Notes: a model not told the origin generated them from the sequence alone. A stretch of 64,000 bases of DNA from Pedobacter sp. Hv1 (GCF_001412215.1 NZ_LLWP01000003.1:124001-188000), one strand, 5' to 3'; numbered from the stretch's first letter, positions 8,237-17,837 are shown. A program made the numbers and translations.

Positions 8237-9259
8237 ATGATGAAGAAACCGATCACTATTAAAGAAATTGCGAAGAAGCTTGATTTATCTATATCAACCG
8301 TTTCTAGGGCATTACATGCTCATCCAAGCATCAGTCTCAGCACCCAACAAAAGGTTAAACAAATGGCAGAAGAGATGGAGTATGAGCCCAATCAAACTGC
8401 CATCTTCTTCCAAAAAGGAAAAACATTTACCATTGGGGTTATTTTACCAGAGCTAGCAGAGGCTTTTTTCTCCTCGGCCATTAGCGCCATTGAAGATATT
8501 GCTTATAAGAAAAATTATACTGTGCTGTTGGCCCAATCTCATGATGATGAACATCGGGAAAAACAACTGGTAGAAAAGATGAAAAACCATAGAATTGATG
8601 GGCTATTGGTTTCTGTTGCTAAAACAACTTCCAACTTTGAACACTTTGAGCAATTAAAGAAATATGATATTCCGGTTGTCTTTTTTGATCGAATCCCACC
8701 TTTAAAGAACATCCACTATGTGGCCTGTAATATAGAAACGGGAAGCATAGAGGCCGTTAACTACTTGTTAAAAAGAGGTCACCGGAGTATAGGATTAATC
8801 AATGGTCCCACTACACTCATTGCCAGTGGGCAAAGAAAAGAAGGATACATTAAAGCACTGCAAAAAAACAGGCTGAAATTTGACCCAACCTTAATCGTAA
8901 ATTGTGATTTAACAGAAGAAAGCACAAAAACCGCTTTAGATGTTTTATTGAAACACAAACGCAAACCTACTGCCATTGTTACTTTTAATGATTATGTGTC
9001 GGCATTTGCGATTAAGTATGCCTTTAAATCAAAATTAAACCTGAACAACACGATAGAATTTGTGAGTTATGCCAATTCTCCAGTAATTGGTTTTATGGAA
9101 CACCCTCCGGTAGCTTCTGTAGAACAGTTTCCGGCCGTACAGGGACAGAAAGCGATTGATACCTTACTAGACATTTTAAATACAGAGGCAAAAGAAGAGC
9201 CTCAGGCTTATTATAAGATCATGATCGAATCACAATTGATTGAAAGCTCTAAAGATTAA
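8237..9259 (+). CDS. LacI family transcriptional regulator
   Basis: I choose the ATG at 8237 (340 residues); a longer frame opens with TTG at 8174, but that start lies inside the operator. Residues 3-50 form the LacI helix-turn-helix with hinge (ITIKEIAKKLDLSISTVSRAL, then NQTAIFFQKGKTFTIGVILP). The rest is a periplasmic-binding-protein-like sensor domain, with IDGLLVSVAK, VVFFDRIPP and FNDYVSAFAI in the usual places. It should bind the CAAACGTTTG palindrome and respond to a sugar. The convergent GH109-type gene, with the same operator at its far end, is the likely target. A shared bidirectional terminator separates them. Confidence 0.92.
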   Translation: MMKKPITIKEIAKKLDLSISTVSRALHAHPSISLSTQQKVKQMAEEMEYEPNQTAIFFQKGKTFTIGVILPELAEAFFSSAISAIEDIAYKKNYTVLLAQSHDDEHREKQLVEKMKNHRIDGLLVSVAKTTSNFEHFEQLKKYDIPVVFFDRIPPLKNIHYVACNIETGSIEAVNYLLKRGHRSIGLINGPTTLIASGQRKEGYIKALQKNRLKFDPTLIVNCDLTEESTKTALDVLLKHKRKPTAIVTFNDYVSAFAIKYAFKSKLNLNNTIEFVSYANSPVIGFMEHPPVASVEQFPAVQGQKAIDTLLDILNTEAKEEPQAYYKIMIESQLIESSKD

Positions 9260-9260
9260 C

Positions 9261-9290
9261 AAAAAAGGCCAGCAAATGCTGGCCTTTTTT
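9261..9290. terminator. Bidirectional terminator between convergent genes
   Basis: A perfect 13-bp inverted repeat, AAAAAAGGCCAGC (9261-9273) and GCTGGCCTTTTTT (9278-9290), around a 4-base loop. An A run on one side and a T run on the other serve both the lacI-family and GH109-type genes. Confidence 0.92.
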
Positions 9291-9297
9291 GTTGGTT

Positions 9298-10644
9298 TTA
9301 AAATCCACTGTCATCTAGCGCAAATGTATTTTTTCTGGTTTTCCATTTTCCTTTGGTAAAATCTGGGAATTCTTGTGGTTTGTTCCCTTCTTTTAACGAT
9401 TTTGTTGAAAGTGGTGTAATTACACTCATCGTTACAGAATCATAAACATCAATTGGCGTTTGTTTTTTGCCCTTAACCGCTAAAATAAATGCGTTAAATA
9501 CAAACCAGTCCATTCCACCGTGCCCTGCACCAACTGCTTCTTTTTCATATTTTTTCCAAAGTGGGTGATCATATTTATCAAACCATTCTTTAGCCGGATC
9601 CCAAGCATGTGGTTTTGATGTGCCTTCAATGTGTATAGATCTGTTCACATCCATCCAAAGCCCATTGGTACCTTGAACCCTAAAACCTAAAGAGTATGGA
9701 CGAGGCAAATGCACATCGTGCGATAACATTACTGTTTCGCCATTTGCACAATTGATCATGGTGGTGGTTACATCTCCATTTTTATAATTCAGTTTTGCAT
9801 TTGGGTGTCCTGGCGATTTGCTTTCTACGTAATCGGCCAAACCACGTGCCTTAGAACTGAAAGAGACTAGGTTTGTAAATCTATTTCCTCTATTGATATT
9901 TGCATACTGCATTACCGGACCAGCACCATGGGTTGGATATAAATCTCCATCTTGGTCTATATTAAACTGCGTTCTCCATTGCGCTTCACTCAAAGCTTTA
10001 GGACCATACTCTACCCCACCGCCATAATATTGCTTACCATTGTTAAACAATACTTCACGCAGATCGTGTTGGTAGCCACCTTCTAAATGGATCATTTCGC
10101 CAAATAGACCTTGTCTAACCATATTCAATGCTGCCATTACATCACGTCTGTAGCAAACGTTCTCTAAGGTCATGTATGGCATCCCTGTTTTTTCAGATGT
10201 ATTTACAATATCCCAGTGCTCGCTAACGGTTAAACCTGCAATTACCTCACAACCTACATATTTACCAGCATTCATTGCATAAATAGCTTGCGAATGGTGA
10301 AACTGCCAAGGTGTTGCAATAATTACTGCATCTATATCTTTCCTGTCTAACAATGCTTTATAAGCATCTATTCCGCCAGTATATTCTTTAGCTGCCGGTT
10401 TGCCTTTTTTGGCAATAAATTCCCTACATATTTTTAGGGAGCTTTCTTGTGTATCGCAAATGGCTACTATATCTACATCATCTCTTAACACCCCTTCACT
10501 AATATGGCTCATGCCTCTTGCTCCAACACCAATATAACCTAATCTTACCTTGCCATTGTCTTTTGCAAACAATGTACCTGTAGGTAAAATGCTGATACCT
10601 GCGGCAGCTAATGCGCCATTTTTAATAAAATCTCTTCTTTCCAT
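9298..10644 (-). CDS. Gfo/Idh/MocA-fold protein, GH109-type glycosidase (alpha-N-acetylgalactosaminidase-like)
   Basis: 448 residues with a Tat-type signal (ERRDFIKNG, then a hydrophobic stretch ending GTLFA), so exported folded, probably with its cofactor. The Rossmann motif LGYIGVGARG (about 33-42) binds NAD. The middle and C-terminal domain has DLYPTHGAGPV (about 233), NINRGNRF and AGHGGMD (about 377), which I recognise from the GH109 family (NAD-dependent glycosidases such as Elizabethkingia NagA, about 444 residues). GH109 enzymes remove terminal GalNAc through an oxidation-elimination mechanism; the exact sugar here is inferred. The operator at 10733-10749 lies about 90 bp upstream. Confidence 0.85.
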   Translation of the reverse strand: MERRDFIKNGALAAAGISILPTGTLFAKDNGKVRLGYIGVGARGMSHISEGVLRDDVDIVAICDTQESSLKICREFIAKKGKPAAKEYTGGIDAYKALLDRKDIDAVIIATPWQFHHSQAIYAMNAGKYVGCEVIAGLTVSEHWDIVNTSEKTGMPYMTLENVCYRRDVMAALNMVRQGLFGEMIHLEGGYQHDLREVLFNNGKQYYGGGVEYGPKALSEAQWRTQFNIDQDGDLYPTHGAGPVMQYANINRGNRFTNLVSFSSKARGLADYVESKSPGHPNAKLNYKNGDVTTTMINCANGETVMLSHDVHLPRPYSLGFRVQGTNGLWMDVNRSIHIEGTSKPHAWDPAKEWFDKYDHPLWKKYEKEAVGAGHGGMDWFVFNAFILAVKGKKQTPIDVYDSVTMSVITPLSTKSLKEGNKPQEFPDFTKGKWKTRKNTFALDDSGF

Positions 10645-10732
10645 TTTTGTATTTTTCGGTTGAGGTGTATAAAATTTAAATGTAAGTTAAAAAAATTAGC
10701 CTTTACAATACAGTAAATTGGTGTATTTTGGC

Positions 10733-10749
10733 AACGCAAACGTTTGATA
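10733..10749. promoter_or_regulatory. Second copy of the LacI-type operator
   Basis: AACGCAAACGTTTGATA, identical over 17 bases to 8163-8179. It lies between the divergent GH109-type gene (start 10644) and the DUF5655 gene (ATG 10764), so the same regulator may control either or both. Confidence 0.78.
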
Positions 10750-10763
10750 ATCTAAGCCTAACC

Positions 10764-11183
10764 ATGTGGACCTGTACTTCTTGTCATCAAATTTTTAAAC
10801 ATACCAACCAGATCCACTACTGTGGCGACAAAACTGTAAATGATTTTCTGATTGGCAAAAACGAGGAAGTAATTGATCTTTTCAACCATTTTATTTTGAG
10901 ATACCGTGAAATTGGAGAAATCAAATTACAGGCAACCAAATCAATGATAGCCATTATGGCTGATCAACGTTTTGCCTATATCATTAAAATAGGAAAAGAC
11001 TTTATCGATATTGTATTGCCCTTTAAAAAACCTTTTGAAGACAATTTATGTTTTAGAAAGATTGCACTTGTACCTGGGAGTACTGATTATAACCATCATT
11101 TGAGGCTCTATTACCCCGATGACATCAACGAAGAGGTATTTGATTATATGAAGCTAGCTTATGCAAACGGAAAAAGTATATGA
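10764..11183 (+). CDS. DUF5655-like protein with N-terminal zinc-ribbon-like motif
   Basis: I place the start at the ATG at 10764 (139 residues); the longer frame begins with TTG inside the operator. The first 25 residues hold WTCTSCHQIFKHTNQIHYC, a CxxC...H...C pattern suggesting a small metal site. The rest (about 30-135), including VIDLFNHFILRYREIG and MADQRFAYIIKIGKDF, resembles DUF5655, a small domain found alone or with DUF4287 in many bacteria with no known activity. The next gene overlaps its end by 23 bases, so the two are translationally coupled. The operator 15 bp upstream suggests possible LacI control. Confidence 0.7.
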   Translation: MWTCTSCHQIFKHTNQIHYCGDKTVNDFLIGKNEEVIDLFNHFILRYREIGEIKLQATKSMIAIMADQRFAYIIKIGKDFIDIVLPFKKPFEDNLCFRKIALVPGSTDYNHHLRLYYPDDINEEVFDYMKLAYANGKSI

Positions 11184-11589
11184 GTTAAATGGCTGTAAGC
11201 TGGTAGTGGTTTTTGCAACCCAACTTGTCAGTATCAAAGAACCCAAGGCGCTAAAAAAATACTTATCAAAAGATATCGATGCAAGATCAACGGTTTTTGT
11301 AAGTCAGATTAAGCAAGATTACCTGAACTTTATAGGCGAATCACTCTCTATTACAAACGACTCTATGGTGATTGAGATCTGGGGGCACGTTTATGCCAGC
11401 CACCTGGCTAAAGCCGCCAGAAACCTTGTGCAGCTTCAGCTGATTGAAAGTTTTGCAGACTTCGTAATTAAAAGAAGTGATACCATAGAATGCGGAGAAA
11501 GCGAAATTGACAGCAACAGAGTATTTTGGGATGTATTGGCTAATTTTAAAGGAATAATCCTCAATTTTTTACCGAAGAGACTCAAATAA
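11161..11589 (+). CDS. Hypothetical protein, overlaps preceding gene
   Basis: 142 residues, mixed alpha/beta, no signal peptide or membrane segment, no motif I recognise. Its ATG lies 23 bases inside the upstream DUF5655-like gene in another frame, which points to translational coupling and perhaps a shared function. The middle region VIEIWGHVYASHLAKAARNL is the most helix-like part, and the C-terminus is basic (NFLPKRLK). It ends 9 bp before the convergent flavoprotein gene without an obvious terminator. Confidence 0.7.
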   Translation: MQTEKVYELNGCKLVVVFATQLVSIKEPKALKKYLSKDIDARSTVFVSQIKQDYLNFIGESLSITNDSMVIEIWGHVYASHLAKAARNLVQLQLIESFADFVIKRSDTIECGESEIDSNRVFWDVLANFKGIILNFLPKRLK

Positions 11590-11597
11590 GCTATCTT

Positions 11598-12740
11598 TCA
11601 AAAGAACACCTTTTTAAACTTTCGCTTCAATGTTCCTTTAATATCTGTTGGATATGTCCGTTTTCCCATAAAAACATCGGTCATGGCTTCGGCGAAGATT
11701 TGTCCAAACTGCTTGATCAACATATTACGCATTACAGGTTTGCCGTAAAAGAGCTTGGCCAAGCGTACTCCCGTGCTTACTTCTGGAATGAGGTTCTTCT
11801 GTAGTTTTTCGTTATATAAAGCAGCTGCAAGTTGGGGTTCTAGTTTACTCTCTATCAAGGCCTCGGCAGCAAAAATGCCTGAAACGAGGGCATTAGATAA
11901 ACCTTCGGCAACTATCGGATCGGCTAGCCCCGCAGCATCTCCGGTAAGGAAAACGTTTTTCTGTGCAAAAGTGTCTGTTCGTGGAGCAACAGGAATCACA
12001 AAGCCATGTTTATCTTCTGTAATGACTTTCTCTATGCCCAGTGTTTTCAGGTAATTGGTATAATGGGTTTTTAAATTGAGATTTTTCTTAGACAGGTCGA
12101 AGCTTACCACGCCAATAGACAAATGCTTTTTTTTGGGAAAACACCATGCGTAACCCATTGGAATGCCATCAATATCAAAGCGTACACGTTCAGAAAGTCT
12201 TTCAAAAACCGCTTCCTCAACCTCCACTTCATATTCGAGTGCGGGCACAAGCGTTCGGGTCTCATCCCAGCCAGCCAATTTTGCGGTTGGCCCTAAAGCC
12301 CCATCTGCTGCTATAATAAATTTGGCATTGATAGCACCTTCAGTAGTTTGGATTGTAATGGTATCATTCAACTCCAAATCCAACACTTTATGGTGCTGTA
12401 ACAGGACTGCACCTTGCGCTACTGCGTTTTCAATAATGAGATGATCAAAGGTATCTCTCATTACCATACTAATGATCGGCACCTCTCTTTTTGTACTGAG
12501 TTGTATATTGGTTTTGTCGATATACATATCTACTTCCTCAAACTCACTTTCGATGGCTTTAGCAATATCAAAAGGAATCAAAGCCTTTCCACGGTGTACC
12601 AAACCGCCACCACATGTTTTGTATCTGGGCAATACTTCTTTTTCGAGAATAACAGTAGAAATTCCATTTTTAGCCAGGTGGTAAGCTGCCATGGCACCAG
12701 ATGGTCCACTTCCAATTACTGCAACATCGAAAATTTTCAT
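11598..12740 (-). CDS. Geranylgeranyl reductase family FAD-dependent oxidoreductase
   Basis: 380 residues. The dinucleotide-binding motif VAVIGSGPSGAMAAYHLA opens the protein (residues 6-23), with the second-strand acidic residue in VILEKE. Further on come the conserved PRYKTCGGGL block (about 39) and FLTGDAAGLADPIVAEGL (about 262), both characteristic of the geranylgeranyl-reductase/digeranylgeranylglycerophospholipid-reductase branch of the PHBH superfamily. Such enzymes reduce isoprenoid double bonds or act on related hydrophobic substrates, and the bacterial members are mostly uncharacterised. The neighbours give no pathway clue. Confidence 0.88.
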   Translation of the reverse strand: MKIFDVAVIGSGPSGAMAAYHLAKNGISTVILEKEVLPRYKTCGGGLVHRGKALIPFDIAKAIESEFEEVDMYIDKTNIQLSTKREVPIISMVMRDTFDHLIIENAVAQGAVLLQHHKVLDLELNDTITIQTTEGAINAKFIIAADGALGPTAKLAGWDETRTLVPALEYEVEVEEAVFERLSERVRFDIDGIPMGYAWCFPKKKHLSIGVVSFDLSKKNLNLKTHYTNYLKTLGIEKVITEDKHGFVIPVAPRTDTFAQKNVFLTGDAAGLADPIVAEGLSNALVSGIFAAEALIESKLEPQLAAALYNEKLQKNLIPEVSTGVRLAKLFYGKPVMRNMLIKQFGQIFAEAMTDVFMGKRTYPTDIKGTLKRKFKKVFF

Positions 12741-12802
12741 GCACTAAAACTATACAAATTAAATATCAGCTACAAGAGTGATGAAAAAAGGTCTATAAAC
12801 CG

Positions 12803-12834
12803 AAAAAGCACCATCTGTTGAGATGATGCTTTTT
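12803..12834 (-). terminator. Terminator after tRNA-Asp
   Basis: On the minus strand, AAAAAGCATCATCT pairs with AGATGGTGCTTTTT around a 4-base loop with one mismatch. It starts 2 bases past the tRNA 3' end. Confidence 0.85.
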
Positions 12835-12835
12835 G

Positions 12836-12909
12836 CGGTCCGGACGGGACTCGAACCCGCGACCTCCGCCGTGACAGGGCGGCATTCTAACCAGCTGAAC
12901 TACCGAACC
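12836..12909 (-). tRNA. tRNA-Asp (GTC)
   Basis: The minus strand begins GGTTCGG and ends CCGGACC plus discriminator G, giving a 7-bp acceptor stem with one G-T pair. The anticodon loop is CTGTCAC (anticodon GTC), and the T loop GGTTCGAGTC is standard. The CCA end is not encoded. Length 74 nt. Confidence 0.97.
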
Positions 12910-13003
12910 AGTTCCCCAAAACAAAATCACTTTCGGATTGGGATTGCAAATATAGTGTCTTTAATTTATTTTACAACAAAAATTTGAAAATAATTGTAAC
13001 TCG

Positions 13004-14077
13004 TTAAATTACAGCACCTTCTTTCATCTTCTCTGCATTCTCTGCAAACTGCAAGGCATCAATCAGCTCTTGAACTTCACCATTCATTACCCCATTTAGG
13101 TTATAAAGTGTTAAACCAATACGGTGATCGGTTACTCTTCCCTGTGGATAATTGTAAGTTCTGATCTTCGCAGATCGATCTCCTGTTGATACCATAGTTT
13201 TACGTCTAGCCGCAATATCGCCATTCTTTTTCTGCAATTCGATATCATATAACTTGCTCCGCAGCATCTCCATTGCAATTACACGGTTACCCAATTGCGA
13301 ACGCTCTTGCTGACAAACCACTACAATACCCGAAGGTCTGTGCGTTAACTGTACCTTTGTTTCAACCTTGTTTACATTCTGCCCACCTGCACCACCAGAT
13401 CTCGAAGTCTGTAGGTCAATATCTGCGGGATTAATATATAAATCAATTTCTTCGGCCTCTGGCAATACAGCTACCGAAGCTGCCGATGTATGCACACGAC
13501 CTTGTGTTTCTGTATCTGGCACGCGTTGTACACGGTGTACACCCGATTCGTATTTCAACTGCCCATAAACATCCTCGCCACTTACTTTTAAAATCACCTC
13601 TTTATAGCCACCAGCTGTACCTTCAGTTACATCAACTGTTTCTACTTTCCAGCCCTTTGTTTCAAAATAACGGCTGTACATTCGGTATAAATCTCCGGCA
13701 AATAAAGCAGCCTCATCTCCACCTGTACCACCTCTAATCTCAAAAACGGCATTTTTAGCATCCTCTGGATCTTTCGGAATCAACATCAAACGGATAGCTT
13801 CTTCCATTTTTTCTTGTTGCACCAATAATAGATCTAGCTCTTCTTTAGCCATCTCTCTCATCTCCTGATCTTTCTCTGTGCTTAAAATTTCTTTATTGGC
13901 TTCTATATTGCTCATCACATTTTTGTAGATTTTGTATTCATCCACAATTTTGCCCAAGTCTTTATATTCTTTGTTTAAAGCTGCAAAACGTTTCATATCC
14001 TGCATCGTATCAGGATTACTTAATTGTTCCTCTACATCTTCCCAACGCAGCTTTATCGCTTCTAATTTTTCTAACAT
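13004..14077 (-). CDS. prfA: peptide chain release factor 1
   Basis: 357 residues, the standard RF1 length. The catalytic GGQ loop is in [16 protein letters not shown] (near residue 230), preceded by the RF core segment [24 protein letters not shown] and followed by the RF1-type C-terminus [20 protein letters not shown]. It recognises UAA and UAG stop codons and triggers peptide release. It is a single gene; the 180 bp upstream hold a 14-bp palindrome CTTTACGCGTAAAG (14131-14144) of unknown meaning. No PrmC methylase gene is adjacent. Confidence 0.97.
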   Translation of the reverse strand: MLEKLEAIKLRWEDVEEQLSNPDTMQDMKRFAALNKEYKDLGKIVDEYKIYKNVMSNIEANKEILSTEKDQEMREMAKEELDLLLVQQEKMEEAIRLMLIPKDPEDAKNAVFEIRGGTGGDEAALFAGDLYRMYSRYFETKGWKVETVDVTEGTAGGYKEVILKVSGEDVYGQLKYESGVHRVQRVPDTETQGRVHTSAASVAVLPEAEEIDLYINPADIDLQTSRSGGAGGQNVNKVETKVQLTHRPSGIVVVCQQERSQLGNRVIAMEMLRSKLYDIELQKKNGDIAARRKTMVSTGDRSAKIRTYNYPQGRVTDHRIGLTLYNLNGVMNGEVQELIDALQFAENAEKMKEGAVI

Positions 14078-14257
14078 AATCTAATTTCATTTGAAAATCT
14101 GCTTCACTGCACAGCACAAAGCAAGCCCCGCTTTACGCGTAAAGGCCCATTAAAAATGCACCTTTCTGCTTCAATCGGGTTTATTGCACAAAAACCCATG
14201 CAACAAGCCTGCAAAAATACAAATTAAAGGCTAAAGCTGAAAGAGGAATATCATGCT

Positions 14258-15007
14258 TTAAGACTTGGGGTTGAAATACTCCAGCCTTAATTCTTCTCCA
14301 TCAAAAACACCGTAAGAATTATAGTTGATCCACTCGCCTATGTTCATGTATCTGCTATTATTGGTCAATTTGATATCTAGTGGTAAATGTCTATGCCCGA
14401 ATATAAAATAATCATAATGGGCTTTCTGCAGTTCTTCTTTGGCAAAAATGGCCAGCCATTCATTTTCTTCTCCTAAAAAGACCTCTTTTTTGTCGTTGGC
14501 AATTCTACTGCTGCCAGACCAGCCATTGGCAATAAACAAGCCTATTCTGGGTGGCAAAACCGCAAACAGCCATTGGCAAAAGCGATTTCTGAATACTTTA
14601 CGTAAAAACTTATATTTCGTATCTCCAGGCCCCAGCCCATCTCCGTGATGGAGATAGAATTTTTTGTTGTTTCTTTCCATCACCAGCTCATCGCTAATAA
14701 TTTCTATGCCAATCTCTTTGGTAAAATAATCATTTACCCACATGTCGTGGTTACCCTTAAAGAAATAGATTTTAATCCCTGCATCGGCCATTTGAGCCAG
14801 CTTACCTTGCAGCCTGATAAATCCCTTTGGAATAACTTTACCATATTCGAACCAAAAATCAAATACATCCCCCATCAGAAATAGCTCGCTGCAGCTAGGT
14901 TCGATAAAGTTTAGCCACGACACAATAAGTGCCTCCCTTTTACGACTTTCGTTATAATTAGGTGCACCCAAATGAAAATCGGAAGCGAAATAAATTTTTT
15001 TATCCAT
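14258..15007 (-). CDS. lpxH: UDP-2,3-diacylglucosamine diphosphatase (LpxH-type metallophosphoesterase)
   Basis: 249 residues with the metallophosphoesterase signature: FASDFHLG (Asp10, His12), MGDVFDFW (about 45-52), FKGNHDMW (about 98), YLHHGDGLGPGD and FGHRHLP (about 199). The spacing fits LpxH, which hydrolyses UDP-diacylglucosamine to lipid X and UMP on the cytoplasmic face of the inner membrane in lipid A synthesis. LpxH is the usual solution in Bacteroidota. An LpxH-like paralogue without lipid A function cannot be excluded from sequence alone. Confidence 0.9.
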   Translation of the reverse strand: MDKKIYFASDFHLGAPNYNESRKREALIVSWLNFIEPSCSELFLMGDVFDFWFEYGKVIPKGFIRLQGKLAQMADAGIKIYFFKGNHDMWVNDYFTKEIGIEIISDELVMERNNKKFYLHHGDGLGPGDTKYKFLRKVFRNRFCQWLFAVLPPRIGLFIANGWSGSSRIANDKKEVFLGEENEWLAIFAKEELQKAHYDYFIFGHRHLPLDIKLTNNSRYMNIGEWINYNSYGVFDGEELRLEYFNPKS

Positions 15008-15067
15008 GGTCTAATCAGCCCCAAAGGTAGAGAAAAATTTAGCAGAACTTAATTGCTTTGCCATTCA

Positions 15068-15637
15068 TTATTTCTTTACTGCAATTGCGCCACCTAAACC
15101 TAAATTGATCGAATTTCTGATCTGTTCTCTGTTCAAAAAGAAATCTACACCAGTATTTAAGAACAATTTTCCATCTACCACTTTGTTCGAAAAGAAATCT
15201 GCACCAATATTGATTCTGGCTACATCAAATCTTTTTCTTTTCCTTGTATTTTTATCTAAGTTAAAACCAAGCGCAAAATCAAGCATCAAATTATTGTTTT
15301 GAGTGCTAGTGCTAGCTGCGCTTTGGGTTAACCTCAACACATCCAATTCCAATAACGGAGCGATTTCAAAATAGGTCGGATTTTTATATTTCACCCTATC
15401 AGCACCAAAAAACTTGCTGAGATTAAGCTGTGGTCCTACATAAAAATAATCTGATGCCCGATAGGTTAAGGCAGTTTTAAAATCCAGACCAGATTTAAGC
15501 TCTGTATTTTTACCTGTAAAAACATAACTGACCCCAATCTTTACCGCCAGTTTACTTTTGTATTGCGCTTGCACAACAATTGCACTTGTGAGTAACATTA
15601 TAAAAATTAACACCTTCTGCTTCATTGACTTTAACAT
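15068..15637 (-). CDS. Outer-membrane beta-barrel family protein
   Basis: 189 residues: a signal peptide (KVLIFIMLLTSAIVVQAQ) and then alternating beta-strand-like segments with aromatic ends (VKIGVSYVFTG, LTYRASDYFYVGPQLNLSKFFG, NIGADFFSNK, NLGLGGAIAV). This is the look of a small barrel of the OmpW/porin-like (PorT/outer-membrane beta-barrel) group. No ligand or partner is evident. An alternative ATG at 15625 sits immediately before the signal peptide and is as likely as 15637. Confidence 0.75.
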   Translation of the reverse strand: MLKSMKQKVLIFIMLLTSAIVVQAQYKSKLAVKIGVSYVFTGKNTELKSGLDFKTALTYRASDYFYVGPQLNLSKFFGADRVKYKNPTYFEIAPLLELDVLRLTQSAASTSTQNNNLMLDFALGFNLDKNTRKRKRFDVARINIGADFFSNKVVDGKLFLNTGVDFFLNREQIRNSINLGLGGAIAVKK

Positions 15638-15749
15638 TTAACTGTAGTTTAAATAAATTTATCCTTTTTTAATGTTGTTTAATTAAAGAAACTTATCTAA
15701 AGAACCCCAAACGAATTGGTTTGCCTATTTTTATATACTCAAATAAAAA

Positions 15750-17837
15750 CTAGTTAGCTTTATCAAAAGCTGTACTAAAAGGCAACCTTATAAAGAAAGT
15801 TGTTCCCTTATTCAATTCACTTTCAAACCAGATCTCTCCATCATGAGCCTCAATAATCTGTTTACAAATCGTTAATCCTAAACCAAAAGAAACCTCTCCA
15901 GAGGTACCTAATCTCCGTGCATCAGAAAACATATTAAACACCTTATCCTTAAGCTCGTCTGGAATACCGATGCCATTATCTTTTATCGTTATCAAAACAG
16001 ATTTGGGTTCACGCACCATATCTACGTTAATTACTGTACCCTTATCACTAAATTTAATGGCATTCACAATCAAATTACTGATTACCCTCCATATTTTTTC
16101 TCTGCTGATAAAGAGGGTTACATTTTGAGTTCGCAATACAATACGTTGTTCCTTTTCAGCGGCTTTAAAATTAAGCAGTCCTACACAATAATTCAGCAAC
16201 TCATGGAGTTCTACTTCATCTTTCTTTAAATCTGTCTTATCAACATTCATACTTAAAAGATCAGCGATCATATCCAGCGAGTGGTTACTCGATGTTTTAA
16301 GCAACTCGAGCATTTCCTTATCGGCATCCAAAAGGTGGTCATTTTGCAACATAATATTGGCAATGCTAATGGTTATGGCCATAGGGTTACGTAAATCGTG
16401 CGCCACAATTTTTACAATACGTGTATTTTCTTCCTGACTTTGTTGCAAGGCCTCTAAAGCCTTGGTCATATTGAAATTCTGTCTAGTGATTTTTAAATTC
16501 AACTTTTTACTATTCTTCCAGTTCTGCCATACCACAAACAGGGTGCAAGCACCTATTAGCAAACAGAAGATAAAAGCAATAATGTAGGTTCGTTTAAGGC
16601 TATTGTCTTTGGCCAACAGCAATAGTTCATTATCCTTATCATTCAACTTAAATATTTGGTCCAAATTTGCATCGTGATTGATCTGCGCAATATTGTCTAA
16701 TGAATCTTTTAGATGATTGTATTTTTTTCTCCATCGATAAGCTTCCACCCCCATGTTTTGTTGATCAAAATACTTCCATCTTAGCTGAAACATCTTCAAT
16801 CTGTAGTCTATTGGCATTTGTCTTTCAGATGGTGGATGTAAAAAAGTACTCCAAAGATCCTTAAACATGAGATCTGCCTTTTTAAAATCGGCAACACTAA
16901 GATAAAGGTCCCATAGTTTAAGCTTTGCAGTTTGTGCATCGATCTGTTCAAACCGGGGCCGGTCATTCAGCATGATACTCTTCTTAAGATATTTTTCTGA
17001 CAACTTGTATGCCCCCTGTTTAGCATAAGTACCCCCTAGGTTACCATAAACTACTCCCCTTGCTGACCCAATAAATATACTATCCTTTGGAAACCTAGCT
17101 GCATTTTGATCAATAAAAGCAAGGCTCATTTTATAATATGTAACGGCACTATCAAGTTGGTTTAGCTTTTCAAAACATAAACCAATCGTATTAAAATAGC
17201 CATGCTTAGACAGGTCATTAATATTACTTCCTTTACAGCTTTTACTTTCAACAAGTGCCTGTTTAATATCGATAATGGCTTTTTGATATTGTTTTTCTTG
17301 GTACCTGATTAATCCAATCTTGTTGGTAATAGCATAGGCATCACAAATATTCAGGTTTTCCATTGCAAAAGTTCTTGCATCATAATAACATTTAAAAGCA
17401 TGTTCATATTGCCTACGCTTCAACTCTAGATTACCTCTTAAAAAGAGTGCAGTAACATATTCTTTCTTATAAATCTCTTTCCTCTCTTTTATCATAAAAA
17501 ATAGACTGTCCAGATAGGAACCAGCCGTGGCCATATCATTACGTTTGACTAAATAGTATTGAAAATTGTATCTATATTTTTCAAAAAGATCTTTGGTATT
17601 TGGCTCAAAAGTTTTGTAAGCAGAATCAAGATAGGTTAATGCTTCCATGCCATGGCCATAACCAATCATTACCTCAGCTTTATCCAATGCCGTTATTGCT
17701 CCCGAAGAAAGCACTTCTGGTTGTTGCGGTGTACTTTTACGGCACGATGGCAGTAGCAGTATCCCAAACCATAAATAAATCCCGATAAAGAAAATATGTT
17801 TGGTTAATAAAACAGCTATTTTTTTGGAATAATCCAT
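15750..17837 (-). CDS. TPR-containing sensor histidine kinase (orphan)
   Basis: 695 residues. An N-terminal hydrophobic segment ends in LLPSCRKS, a possible lipobox. Residues about 45-390 are helical TPR-like repeats (for example YFNTIGLCFEKLNQLDSAVTYYKMSL and YGNLGGTYAKQGAYKLSEKYLKKSI). One transmembrane helix (about 405-428) follows, then a short coiled coil, HisKA with the phosphoacceptor in IVAHDLRNPMAI (His near 480), and a HATPase domain with N box NLIVNAIKFS, DNGIGIPDELK and SFGLGLTICKQII. This architecture is common in Bacteroidota. No response regulator is adjacent, so its partner is unknown. Confidence 0.9.
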   Translation of the reverse strand: MDYSKKIAVLLTKHIFFIGIYLWFGILLLPSCRKSTPQQPEVLSSGAITALDKAEVMIGYGHGMEALTYLDSAYKTFEPNTKDLFEKYRYNFQYYLVKRNDMATAGSYLDSLFFMIKERKEIYKKEYVTALFLRGNLELKRRQYEHAFKCYYDARTFAMENLNICDAYAITNKIGLIRYQEKQYQKAIIDIKQALVESKSCKGSNINDLSKHGYFNTIGLCFEKLNQLDSAVTYYKMSLAFIDQNAARFPKDSIFIGSARGVVYGNLGGTYAKQGAYKLSEKYLKKSIMLNDRPRFEQIDAQTAKLKLWDLYLSVADFKKADLMFKDLWSTFLHPPSERQMPIDYRLKMFQLRWKYFDQQNMGVEAYRWRKKYNHLKDSLDNIAQINHDANLDQIFKLNDKDNELLLLAKDNSLKRTYIIAFIFCLLIGACTLFVVWQNWKNSKKLNLKITRQNFNMTKALEALQQSQEENTRIVKIVAHDLRNPMAITISIANIMLQNDHLLDADKEMLELLKTSSNHSLDMIADLLSMNVDKTDLKKDEVELHELLNYCVGLLNFKAAEKEQRIVLRTQNVTLFISREKIWRVISNLIVNAIKFSDKGTVINVDMVREPKSVLITIKDNGIGIPDELKDKVFNMFSDARRLGTSGEVSFGLGLTICKQIIEAHDGEIWFESELNKGTTFFIRLPFSTAFDKAN

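Noticed and set aside
10728..10763. TTG start for the DUF5655-like gene
   Set aside because: It also reads through the operator copy; the ATG at 10764 is the natural start.
12414..12821. Plus-strand frame of 135 codons over the flavoprotein gene start
   Set aside because: Lies opposite a clearly conserved gene and has no motif; an antisense shadow.
13368..13737. Plus-strand frames over prfA
   Set aside because: Opposite conserved RF1 coding sequence, including the GGQ loop.
14131..14144. CTTTACGCGTAAAG palindrome before prfA
   Set aside because: A 14-bp palindrome is expected a few times by chance in 64 kb and nothing else supports a site.
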